From NCBI RefSeq assembly GCF_001865065.1, contig NZ_MJGN01000006.1, forward strand, positions 37,452 through 101,451: a stretch of 64,000 nt of DNA. Direction: 5' to 3'. The stretch comes from Curtobacterium sp. MCBA15_008 (GTDB lineage Bacteria > Actinomycetota > Actinomycetes > Actinomycetales > Microbacteriaceae). The notes under the pieces are model-generated. The model was given only the letters and a program-made list of their open reading frames with translations. It was not told the DNA's origin and did not search any database. A program made the position numbers and the translations under genes. Shown here piece after piece: positions 16,902 through 24,394 of the stretch (position 1 is its first letter; every line of letters starts with the position of its first letter).

Positions 16902-17980
16902 TCGAGTTCCGTGCCCACGGCAAGCTGTTCGTCGCGGGCGAGTACGCCGTCGTCGAGCCGGGCCAGCCGTCCGTGCTCATCGCGCTCGACCGCGCCATCA
17001 CGGCACGGGTGACCGAGGGCCACGGCGCCGGCAGCGTGCACTCCGAGGAGTACGGGCACCTGCCGCTCACCTGGACCCGCGCCGAGGACGGCATCGCGCT
17101 CGACACCGAGCACCACCCCTACGACTACGTGATGGCGACGATCGACCTGGTCGAGAAGCTCCGCGGCGAGCAGGCCATCGCGCCTCGTTTCCACGACCTG
17201 CGGATCCACAGCCAGCTCGACGACGCCAGCGGCCGGAAGTTCGGCCTCGGGTCGTCCGCGGCGGTCACCGTCGCGACGGTCGGTGCCCTCGACCGCTTCT
17301 ACGGCCTCGGGCTCTCGCAGCGGAAGCGGTTCCAGGTCGCCCTGCTCGCGACGATCCGGGTGAACCCGCGCGCATCCGGCGGGGACCTCGCGGCGAGCAC
17401 CTTCGGCGGCTGGCTCCGCTACAGCGCGCCGGACCGGGAGCGCCTGGCCGCGCAGCTCGACCGTCGCAGCGTGACCGAGATCCTCGGCGACGCCGAGGCC
17501 TGGGAGGGGTTCGACGTCCAGCGCCTCCCGGCGCCGGAGAACCTCGAGCTCCTCGTCGGGTGGACCGGTTCGCCGGCGTCCACCACGAAGCTCGTCGGCG
17601 TCGTCCGCCGGCACCGCAACGGCGGGTACCAGGCGTTCCTCGACGAGAGCCGGGCCTGCGTCGACGACCTGACCACGGGCCTCCAGACCGGCGACGCGGA
17701 CCGCACGCTCGGCGCGCTCCGCCGGGCACGCGGCCTGCTGCAGCGCCTCGGCGCGTCCGTCGGGTCGCAGATCGAGACCGAACGCCTCGCCACCCTGTGC
17801 GACGTCGTCGAGGCCGCGGGCGGGGCGGCGAAGCCGTCCGGTGCCGGCGGCGGCGACTGCGGCATCGCGCTCGTCCCGGCGGAGACCGACCTCGCCGGCA
17901 TCCACCGCGCCTGGGAGGCGCACGACATCAGACACCTCAGCGTCGCGGTGCAAGCGCCCGAAGGGAGCGTCGATGACTGA
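16898..17980 (+). CDS. mvaK2: Phosphomevalonate kinase
   Basis: The GTG at 16898 overlaps mvaD by 4 bp and has AGGAGGAG about ten bases upstream, giving 360 residues. GHMP motifs are AHGKLFVAGEYAVVEPGQPS at the N terminus, KFGLGSSAAVTVATVGAL in the middle and KPSGAGGGDCGIAL near the end, the pattern of bacterial-type phosphomevalonate kinase. It makes mevalonate 5-diphosphate, the substrate of MvaD. The next gene, hmgR, overlaps it by 8 bp; in the similar Streptomyces CL190 cluster an isomerase gene stands at this point. Confidence 0.93.
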   Translation: MIEFRAHGKLFVAGEYAVVEPGQPSVLIALDRAITARVTEGHGAGSVHSEEYGHLPLTWTRAEDGIALDTEHHPYDYVMATIDLVEKLRGEQAIAPRFHDLRIHSQLDDASGRKFGLGSSAAVTVATVGALDRFYGLGLSQRKRFQVALLATIRVNPRASGGDLAASTFGGWLRYSAPDRERLAAQLDRRSVTEILGDAEAWEGFDVQRLPAPENLELLVGWTGSPASTTKLVGVVRRHRNGGYQAFLDESRACVDDLTTGLQTGDADRTLGALRRARGLLQRLGASVGSQIETERLATLCDVVEAAGGAAKPSGAGGGDCGIALVPAETDLAGIHRAWEAHDIRHLSVAVQAPEGSVDD

Positions 17981-19037
17981 CCTGCTGACCCCGATCCCCA
18001 CGAAGTGGGTGGGGCCGATCCGCATCAGCGGCAACGCCGTGGAGGGCGAGCACGAGGTGCCGCTCGCCACGTACGAGTCGCCGCTCTGGCCGTCGGTCGG
18101 CCGTGGCGCCCGCGTCTCGCGCATGGTCGAGGGCGGCATCGTCTCGACCGTCGTCGACGAGCGCATGACCCGCTCGGTCGTGGTCCGTGCCGACAGCGCG
18201 GCCGCCGCGCACCTGGCGACCGGACGCATCCTCGCCCGGCAGGACGAGCTCGAGCAGATCGTCGCCGGGCAGAGCCGGTTCGCGAAGCTCATCGAGGTGC
18301 ACCCGGAGATCGTCGGGGACCTGCTGTTCCTGCGCTTCGCGTTCACGACGGGCGACGCGTCCGGGCACAACATGGTGACCCAGGCGGCGGACAAGCTGCT
18401 GCCAGCGATCCTCGCGTGGGAGCCGGGCCTGCGGTACGTCTCCGTCTCCGGGAACTTCTGCACCGACAAGAAGGCCACCGCCGTGAACGGCATCCGTGGC
18501 CGCGGCCGGAACACGATCGCCGAGATCGTCATCCCCGGTGAGATCGTCGAGAAGCGCCTGCGGTCGTCGGCCGCGCGGATCGCCGAGCTCAACGTCGCGA
18601 AGAACCTCGTCGGGTCGACCATCGCCGGGGCCATCCGCTCCGCGAACGCGCACTACGCGAACATGCTGCTCGGGTTCTACCTGGCCACCGGGCAGGACGC
18701 GGCGAACATCGTCGAGGGCTCCCAGGGCATCACGAGCGCCGAGGACCGCGACGGCGACCTGTACTTCGCCACCTCGCTCCCGCACCTCATCGTCGGCACG
18801 GTCGGCAACGGCAAGGGCGGCGACCTGCCCGTGGTGGAGGACGCCCTCGTGCGCCTCGGCTGCCGCGAGGACCGGGAGCCCGGTGCGAACGCCCGCCGCC
18901 TCGCCGCCCTGTGCGCTGCCACCGTCCTCTGCGGGGAGCTCTCGCTGCTCGCCGCGCAGACCAACCCGGGCGAACTGATGGCCGCGCACGTCGCGATGGA
19001 ACGCCGGGGCGCGAAGCCGGCCGGGGGTGCAGCATGA
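17973..19037 (+). CDS. hmgR: Hydroxymethylglutaryl-CoA reductase, class I-like
   Basis: The ATG at 17973 lies within the end of mvaK2 after AAGGGAG and gives 354 residues. The catalytic features of HMG-CoA reductase are visible: the Glu in VPLATYESPL, GDASGHNM (class I has DAMGMNM), the Lys in SGNFCTDKKATAVNGIRGRG and a late His in ELMAAHVAMERRG. The CTDKK and IRGRG segments are those of class I enzymes, normally eukaryotic, archaeal and actinobacterial. There is no membrane anchor. It reduces HMG-CoA to mevalonate. Confidence 0.94.
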   Translation: MTDLLTPIPTKWVGPIRISGNAVEGEHEVPLATYESPLWPSVGRGARVSRMVEGGIVSTVVDERMTRSVVVRADSAAAAHLATGRILARQDELEQIVAGQSRFAKLIEVHPEIVGDLLFLRFAFTTGDASGHNMVTQAADKLLPAILAWEPGLRYVSVSGNFCTDKKATAVNGIRGRGRNTIAEIVIPGEIVEKRLRSSAARIAELNVAKNLVGSTIAGAIRSANAHYANMLLGFYLATGQDAANIVEGSQGITSAEDRDGDLYFATSLPHLIVGTVGNGKGGDLPVVEDALVRLGCREDREPGANARRLAALCAATVLCGELSLLAAQTNPGELMAAHVAMERRGAKPAGGAA

Positions 19038-20209
19038 CCACGCCGCAGCCGCTCTCCGTCGGCATCCACGACATCGCGATCGCGACCGGACACCACGTCC
19101 TCGAACTCGACGACCTGGCCGAGCGCCTCGGCGTCGACCCGGCGAAGTACCACGTCGGCATCGGGCAGGACGCGTTCAGCGTGCCGGCCGCCGACGAGGA
19201 CATCGTCACGATGGGTGCGGCAGCCGCCAAGGAGATCATCGACCGGCACGGCGTCGAGGGCATCCGCACGGTGCTCTTCGCGACCGAGTCCGGCGTCGAC
19301 CAGTCGAAGGCCGCCGGGGTGTTCGTGCACGGGCTGCTCGGTCTGCCGCAGAACGTCCGTGTCGTCGAGCTGAAGCAGGCCTGCTACGGCGGGACCGCAG
19401 CCGTGCAGCTCGCCCTCGGCATCGTCGCGCGCGCGCCGCACGAGCGGGTGCTCGTCATCGCCGCGGACGTCGCCCGGTACGACGTCGACACCGCCGCCGA
19501 GCCCACGCAGGGTGCCGGCGCCGCCGCGATCCTCATCGCTGCCGACCCGGACCTCATCGAGCTCGAACCCGCCGCCGGGGTCTTCACCGCGGACGTCGAC
19601 GACTTCTGGCGCCCGAACGACCGCTCGACCGCCCTGGTCGACGGCCGCCTGTCGGTGAGCGCGTACGTGAACGCCTTCGTTGGCGCGTGGGACGACCTCG
19701 CGGCGCAGGGCGGGCCGGCGTACGAGGACATCGTGCGGTTCGTCCACCACCAGCCGTTCACGAAGATGGCGATCAAGGCGCACCGGAAGCTGACGCAGCA
19801 CGTCGGGGTGCCGTTCGACGAGTCCGAGCTCGCGATCGGCTTCACCTACAACCGGCAGACCGGCAACACCTACACGGCGTCGCTCTGGATCGGGCTGGCG
19901 GCGCTGCTCGACCTCGACGACGACCTCGGCGGGGAGCGCGTCGCGCTGTTCAGCTACGGCTCGGGCAGCGTCGGCGAGCTCATCACCGGCATCGTCCGGC
20001 CCGACTACCGCGACCACCGCCGCGTGGACCGCGTGCGCGAGCTGCTCGGCGCCCGGGTCCCGCTGACGGTCGACGCCTACCGCGAGCTGCACGCCGGCGG
20101 TGCCGCGACGAGCGAGGACGTCGAGCGTCCGCGCGTGACCACCGCCCCGTACCGCTTCGCGGGCGTGCGCGGCGGTGCCCGCCACTACGAGGCGACCGCG
20201 CAGGACTGA
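19034..20209 (+). CDS. mvaS: Hydroxymethylglutaryl-CoA synthase
   Basis: The 391-residue thiolase-fold enzyme condenses acetyl-CoA and acetoacetyl-CoA. The catalytic triad is present: Glu85 (ATESGVDQSK), Cys117 (ELKQACYGGTAA) and the His of FVHHQPFTKM at about 239, plus SYGSGSVGE near the C terminus. The start overlaps hmgR by 4 bp (ATGA). It is the last gene of the cluster, so the operon runs opposite to the pathway order, with the first two steps encoded last. Two hairpin elements follow its stop. Confidence 0.95.
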   Translation: MTTPQPLSVGIHDIAIATGHHVLELDDLAERLGVDPAKYHVGIGQDAFSVPAADEDIVTMGAAAAKEIIDRHGVEGIRTVLFATESGVDQSKAAGVFVHGLLGLPQNVRVVELKQACYGGTAAVQLALGIVARAPHERVLVIAADVARYDVDTAAEPTQGAGAAAILIAADPDLIELEPAAGVFTADVDDFWRPNDRSTALVDGRLSVSAYVNAFVGAWDDLAAQGGPAYEDIVRFVHHQPFTKMAIKAHRKLTQHVGVPFDESELAIGFTYNRQTGNTYTASLWIGLAALLDLDDDLGGERVALFSYGSGSVGELITGIVRPDYRDHRRVDRVRELLGARVPLTVDAYRELHAGGAATSEDVERPRVTTAPYRFAGVRGGARHYEATAQD

Positions 20210-20262
20210 CCGGGCGCCGGGCCGGGCCGTCGGCCGGGCCGGCCCCGACGGTTCGCGAAAGC

Positions 20263-20315
20263 GACAGATCGCCGCGGAAGTTCCGCGGCGACCTGTCGCC
20301 CTCGCGACGTGGACG
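20263..20315. repeat. Inverted repeat, family C-like, with a third half-copy
   Basis: Arms of 26 bp starting CGCGAAAGCGACAGATCGCC match at about 23 of 26 positions with almost no loop. A further inverted copy of the inner part (GCGATCTGTCGC) follows at about 20330-20345. With the elements at 20366, 20430 and 20489 this fills the whole 324-bp gap (20210-20533) between mvaS and the convergent AHSA1 gene; I see no gene in it. Confidence 0.75.
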
Positions 20316-20365
20316 GTGGTGCGCGGCCGCGATCTGTCGCTTCCGCGCACGAGACGCAACCGGCT

Positions 20366-20413
20366 GACGGCCTGGAGGCGCGGTGCCAGCTGGCACCGCG
20401 CCTCCCGGCCGTC
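20366..20413. repeat. Palindrome, family A copy with one mismatched pair
   Basis: The 48-bp element keeps the centre GTGCCAGCTGGCAC and the GGCGCGG arms of the two perfect copies. The outer arm is GACGGCC instead of GACGGAC, changed on both sides so that pairing is kept, with one mismatch inside. The matched change suggests selection for, or repair toward, pairing. Confidence 0.85.
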
Positions 20414-20429
20414 ACCACCCACGTCGCGG

Positions 20430-20495
20430 GCGTGAGATCGCAGTCTGGTCGGTCCTCGCGGCACGGCCGCGTCCCGAAGTGCGATCTCGACCGAC
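20430..20495. repeat. Long inverted repeat with GAGATCGCA/TGCGATCTC arms
   Basis: GAGATCGCA near 20430 and TGCGATCTC near 20480 enclose about 35 bp that also contains GGTCGG and CGACCGACC able to pair. It lies before the GACC tract and forms the last dyad of the mvaS-AHSA1 gap. Confidence 0.5.
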
Positions 20496-20528
20496 CGACC
20501 GACCGACCGACCGACCGGCCGACCGGCC
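20489..20528. repeat. GACC tetranucleotide tract
   Basis: Seven perfect GACC units followed by GGCC, GACC and GGCC make ten units in 40 bp. The tract ends 5 bp before the stop codon of the AHSA1-domain gene (minus strand). Slippage could alter its length, but it lies outside the coding frame. Confidence 0.85.
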
Positions 20529-20533
20529 GGCGG

Positions 20534-21520
20534 TCACGCGGCGGCGGTCAGCACCTCGCGCTCGAGCCGCTGGTAGCTCGTCTCCATCCCGTCCGTCATG
20601 CCGGTCGCGAGGATCATGTCCCGCTGGGCCTGGTCGGGGTAGCTGATGAGCAGCGTCATGAGGGTGACGCCGTCGGCCTCGGCGAACTGCAGGTCGTTGA
20701 CGTTGGCGGGGAACGGTGCACCGGTCATGCGTTCGGTGGTGACCATGCGGCGCTCGGGCTCGATGACGAGGTTCTCGCCCTCGAAGCCGAACGCCTCGCC
20801 CGCGGTGTCCCCGACCGGTGCCCACGCCTGCCGGAACGATCCACCGACGACCAGGTCGTTCTCGCACGCGGTCATCTCCCACCCGTCCGGGCCGAGCAAC
20901 CAGCGCCGCATCAGCTCCGGCTCGGTGTGGGCGCGCCAGAGCAGGTGCTGCGGCGCCTCGAACGCGCGGGTGATCCGCACGTGCGTGTCGTCGACGAGCT
21001 CGGTGACGGTGCCCTTGCCGAGCGCGTACTCCCGCAGGTCGGCGAGCACCGCGTCGAGCTGGCCGAACGCCTGCGTGTAGCCCTCCTGCATGCCCATCTC
21101 GACGAGCTGGTCGAGGTCGGCGGACGACGCGAACGCGGTGACGACGGTGACCCGCGAACCGGTGTCGATCGACTCGAACGACAGGACGGTCTCGCTGCCC
21201 GGCATCGACTCGTCGACGTCGCCGTCCTCGGTCGCGAAGAGGTCGCGGAAGACGATCCGCCGGGGTGCGTCCACCTCGCTGATCTGCCACAGCGACAGGA
21301 AGCGCTCGTTCTGCGGTGAGGTCATCCGGTAGTGGGCGAGGCCCCCGGGGCGCAGGTCGAACGACGTGAAGGTGGCGGGGAACCCGGGCGGGCCCCAGAA
21401 GCGCTCGAGCTGCCGCGGGTCGGCGAAGGCGCCCCAGAGTCGCTCGACGGGCACCGGGAACTCGGCGACGAGCGTCAGGGTGAGTTCCTCGGGATCGGTG
21501 TGGACGGACGTGGTCGGCAT
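20534..21520 (-). CDS. Tandem AHSA1/SRPBCC-domain protein
   Basis: The 328-residue protein contains two AHSA1-type START-like domains in one chain: about residues 10-155 (LTLVAEFPVPVERLWGAFAD, then ERFWGPPGF) and about 170-328 (VRITRAFEAPQHLLWRAHTE, then RRWLLGPDGW). Such domains bind hydrophobic ligands, and single-domain versions are commonly coupled to ArsR repressors, as here. Two adjacent ATGs (21523 and 21520) both overlap the arsR stop; I take the second because AGGAG is six bases away. The ligand is unknown. Confidence 0.88.
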   Translation of the reverse strand: MPTTSVHTDPEELTLTLVAEFPVPVERLWGAFADPRQLERFWGPPGFPATFTSFDLRPGGLAHYRMTSPQNERFLSLWQISEVDAPRRIVFRDLFATEDGDVDESMPGSETVLSFESIDTGSRVTVVTAFASSADLDQLVEMGMQEGYTQAFGQLDAVLADLREYALGKGTVTELVDDTHVRITRAFEAPQHLLWRAHTEPELMRRWLLGPDGWEMTACENDLVVGGSFRQAWAPVGDTAGEAFGFEGENLVIEPERRMVTTERMTGAPFPANVNDLQFAEADGVTLMTLLISYPDQAQRDMILATGMTDGMETSYQRLEREVLTAAA

Positions 21521-21897
21521 CATCGGCTCCTGGTGTCTGTGTGGGTGTCTCGATCGGCGTCGGGGTCGTCCCCGAGCAGTGCGTCGAGCCGGTCGATCCG
21601 GCCGCGCCACAGGTCCGCGTAGGTGTCGAGCAGACCGCGGACCCGGTCGATCTGGCTCGGTTCGGCCCGCACGATCCGCGTGCGGCCGCGGGGGTGCTTC
21701 GTCACGAGTCCCGCTCCTTCGAGGACGGCCACGTGCTTCTGGACGGCGGCGAACGACATGGCGTACGCGTCCGCGAGCTCGCTCACGGACGCCCCGCCGA
21801 CGAGGGTGCGACGGACGATGTCCCGCCGGGTCGCGTCGGCCAGGGCGTGGAAGACCCGGTCGACCTCGGTGTCGCTCAGTTCGATTCGTACAACCAT
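21520..21897 (-). CDS. ArsR-family transcriptional regulator
   Basis: The 125-residue winged-helix protein (ADATRRDIVRRTLVGGASVS, then FAAVQKHVAVLEGAGLVTKH) belongs to the ArsR branch that pairs with AHSA1-domain genes; it has no metal-binding ELCVCDL motif. It overlaps the AHSA1 gene, so they form a two-gene operon. The palindrome CAACCATTTGGTTG spans its start codon, suggesting tight autorepression. The signal is probably a small organic molecule or the state of the AHSA1 protein, but this is inference. Confidence 0.9.
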   Translation of the reverse strand: MVVRIELSDTEVDRVFHALADATRRDIVRRTLVGGASVSELADAYAMSFAAVQKHVAVLEGAGLVTKHPRGRTRIVRAEPSQIDRVRGLLDTYADLWRGRIDRLDALLGDDPDADRDTHTDTRSR

Positions 21898-21904
21898 TTG
21901 GTTG
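21891..21904. promoter_or_regulatory. Palindromic operator over the arsR start codon
   Basis: CAACCATTTGGTTG is a perfect 14-bp palindrome that contains the arsR initiation codon (21895-21897, minus strand). Position and symmetry fit autorepression by the ArsR protein it precedes. Confidence 0.6.
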
Positions 21905-21956
21905 CACGTTACGCGCGTCCCGTCGACTGCACAACCCCTCCGGTGTAGAAGGACGC

Positions 21957-22358
21957 ATGGGTCAGCTCATCTACGACGGCGAGGCGCTCGACCTCCGGAT
22001 CGACGACCGCGCGCTCACGCACCTGCAGATCGTCATCGTGAACATGCTCAGGCGGGAGCACCGGTTCGTGTTCTCGTGGAAGGACGACGTCGTCCACGGC
22101 AACGGCCGGAGCAGTATCTGGCTGCACCCGAACGTCAGCCTCCACTTCAAGTTCGGCGGCAGCCGCGTCCCGTCGATCAACCGCAGCTGGCTCGAGGAGC
22201 TCTACGCTGCGGCGACCTCGGGTGCCGGTCTCGTCCTGACGCCGGAGCCGGCGGACACCAGCACGGCGGACGACTCGGCGTGGTCGCGCGCCGTGGTGCC
22301 GGGCGACGCCGACGACGCGTCCGAGGACCACCAGCGCCCAGGCGGGGACCCGGCCTGA
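21957..22358 (+). CDS. DUF7882-type protein
   Basis: The ATG at 21957 follows GAAGGAC and gives 133 residues. The sequence runs LRIDDRALTHLQIVIVNMLR, RREHRFVFSWKDD, RSSIWLHPNVSLHFKFGGSR and PSINRSWLEELYAAA, a pattern I know from a small Microbacteriaceae family (DUF7882), sometimes misnamed ATP-dependent DNA ligase. No catalytic motif is visible. It is single and divergent from arsR. The function is unknown. It is useful mainly as a taxonomic marker. Confidence 0.75.
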   Translation: MGQLIYDGEALDLRIDDRALTHLQIVIVNMLRREHRFVFSWKDDVVHGNGRSSIWLHPNVSLHFKFGGSRVPSINRSWLEELYAAATSGAGLVLTPEPADTSTADDSAWSRAVVPGDADDASEDHQRPGGDPA

Positions 22359-22615
22359 TCCCTACCACAGGGGTACACGACGGTCAACGGGTTCCGCCGG
22401 GGCGTGCATCGACGTACGGTGCTCCTACCGCGATTGCGGTCCTCGCCGGAACAGGGAACCGGGGTGGACACGTCCGCGGTCGAGGGGGAACCACGTGGTG
22501 GGAGTCCTGGATCAGGGGCCTCCCGGGCCACGAACGCTCCCTCGCCGCCGCCCCGGCGTGGATTCGGGTTCTGCACCGGGGCGGCGGACAGCGCGCTCCG
22601 TCGCGCGCCGCGGGG
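22359..22615. other. Intergenic gap between convergent genes, no gene seen
   Basis: These 257 bp separate the DUF7882 gene from the diflavin reductase gene. I find no supported ORF. Near 22590-22610 a GCGCGC-TCCGT-CGCGCGC hairpin lies just after the reductase stop (minus strand) and may terminate it. Confidence 0.5.
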
Positions 22616-24394
22616 TCAGTACACGTCGCGGACGTACCGCTTCCCGCGCCGCATGTCGGCGAGGTACGCCTGCGCGTCGTCCTCGCCACGGCCGCGCTGC
22701 GAGCCGATGACGGACAGCAGAGCCGACTCGACGTCCTTCGCCATCCGCGAGGCGTCGCCGCACACGTACACGTGCCCGCCGTCCTCGAGCCACCGGTACA
22801 GCTCCGCGCCCTGCTCGAGCATCCGGGTCTGCACGTAGACCTTCTCGGCCTGGTCGCGCGAGAACGCCAGGTCGAGGCGGTGCAGCACTCCCTGCTCCTG
22901 CAGTGACGTGAGCTCGTCCTGGTAGACGAAGTCGGTGTCGCGGTGCTGGTCACCGAAGAACAGCCAGTTCCTGCCGGTCGCCCCGGAGACCGCCCGCTCG
23001 TGCAGGAAGCCGCGGAACGGCGCGATGCCGGTCCCCGGCCCGATCATGATCATCGGCGCGCTGTCGTCCGCCGGCACCCCGAACGCGGCGTTCGGCTGCA
23101 GGTACACGTCGACGGTGCCGTCGGGGGAGACCCGGTCGGCGAGGAACGTCGACGCCACGCCGGCGTACATCCGGTGCGGGTCGCCGTACCGGACCGAGGC
23201 GATGGTCAGGTGGATGCGGTCCGGGTGCGCCAGCGGGCTCGACGAGATCGAGTACTGCCGCGCCTGCAGCGGCCGCAGGTTCGGCAGCAGCTCGTCGAGT
23301 CCGGGCGCGGCCGGGCCGGCGTCGCGGAGCAGGTCGAGGACGTCCCGGCCCCAGAGCCACCGGTCGAGCTCGTGCTTGTCGCCGTGCGAGACGACGGCGG
23401 CGAGTTCGCTCGACGGCGCCCGCTGCACGAGGTCCGCGATGAGGTCCTTCGACGGCGTCCGGACCTCGCGGTCGGTCCGGAGGACCTCGGCGATCGGCCG
23501 ACCGTCGAACGCCTCGTCGCCGGTCGCGCCGACCTGCTCGAGCAGCTGCTCGACGAAGACCTCGTCGTTGACGGGCACCACCGCGAGCGCGTCACCGGCC
23601 GCGTACTCGATGCCGGAGTCGCCCAGGTCGAACTCGTAGTGCCGGATCTCCTTCGCGCTGCGCGGCGAGGAGAGCAGCCGGTTCTCGACCAGGCGCGACG
23701 GGTACGGGTTGCGCTTGTTCCATTGGGCACCCGGCCTGGAGGCGCGGCTCGCCCCCGGCGCGCCGGCTGCGGTGGTCGACGTGGCCGGTGCGGCGCCCGC
23801 CGTCGGCGCGGCTCCGGCCTCCGCAGCGAGTCGGTCGAGGACCGCGGCGGTCCAGAGCGCAGCCTGGTCCTCGAAGTCCACGTCGCAGTCCACGCGGTCG
23901 TGGACCCGCGTCGCGCCGAGCTGCTCGAAGCGGGTGTCGAGGAGCTTGCCCGCCTGGCAGAACTCGTCGTAGCTGGTGTCGCCGAGGCCGAGCACCGCGT
24001 ACTGGAGCCCCTCGAGCCGTGGCACGGTCGTCGCCTGGATCGCGTCCCAGAACAGTCCGGCGTTGTCGGGCATCTCGCCCTCGCCGTAGGTCGAGGTGAC
24101 CACGAGCACGTGCGACATCCCGGCGAGCTGCTCCGGTGTGACGGCGTCGAGCGCGCTCGCCCGGCCGCCGAGTCCGCGGGCCGTCGCACCCGCGACGAGC
24201 TCGTCGGCCAGGAACTCGGCGTTGCCGGTCTGCGTGCCGTAGAGCACGTCGATCGTCGTCGTCGGCGCGGGGGCGGCCGTCTTCTTGCCGGCCGCCGCGA
24301 TGCCCGCGATGAACCCGGCGAGCCAGGACTCCTGCGCGGCGGAGAACGGGGCGTCGACCGGGATCAGCGAACCGGTGGGGGGCAGGGTGCTCAC
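22616..24394 (-). CDS. CysJ-type diflavin reductase (sulfite reductase flavoprotein-like)
   Basis: The GTG at 24394 overlaps the gltB-like stop (GTGA), giving 592 residues. Order of domains: an N-terminal helix (FSAAQESWLAGFIAG), a flavodoxin-like FMN domain at 48-195 (LYGTQTGNAEFL, STYGEGEMPDNAG), an Ala/Thr/Pro linker to about 225, an FAD domain with RQYSISSS (379-386) and GVASTFLAD, then an NADPH domain with IGPGTGIAPFRGF, YVCGDASRMAKDV and the terminal KRYVRDVY shared with CysJ. It should pass electrons from NADPH through FAD and FMN to a partner. No sulfite reductase haemoprotein lies nearby; the coupled partner is the GltB-like protein. Confidence 0.9.
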   Translation of the reverse strand: MSTLPPTGSLIPVDAPFSAAQESWLAGFIAGIAAAGKKTAAPAPTTTIDVLYGTQTGNAEFLADELVAGATARGLGGRASALDAVTPEQLAGMSHVLVVTSTYGEGEMPDNAGLFWDAIQATTVPRLEGLQYAVLGLGDTSYDEFCQAGKLLDTRFEQLGATRVHDRVDCDVDFEDQAALWTAAVLDRLAAEAGAAPTAGAAPATSTTAAGAPGASRASRPGAQWNKRNPYPSRLVENRLLSSPRSAKEIRHYEFDLGDSGIEYAAGDALAVVPVNDEVFVEQLLEQVGATGDEAFDGRPIAEVLRTDREVRTPSKDLIADLVQRAPSSELAAVVSHGDKHELDRWLWGRDVLDLLRDAGPAAPGLDELLPNLRPLQARQYSISSSPLAHPDRIHLTIASVRYGDPHRMYAGVASTFLADRVSPDGTVDVYLQPNAAFGVPADDSAPMIMIGPGTGIAPFRGFLHERAVSGATGRNWLFFGDQHRDTDFVYQDELTSLQEQGVLHRLDLAFSRDQAEKVYVQTRMLEQGAELYRWLEDGGHVYVCGDASRMAKDVESALLSVIGSQRGRGEDDAQAYLADMRRGKRYVRDVY

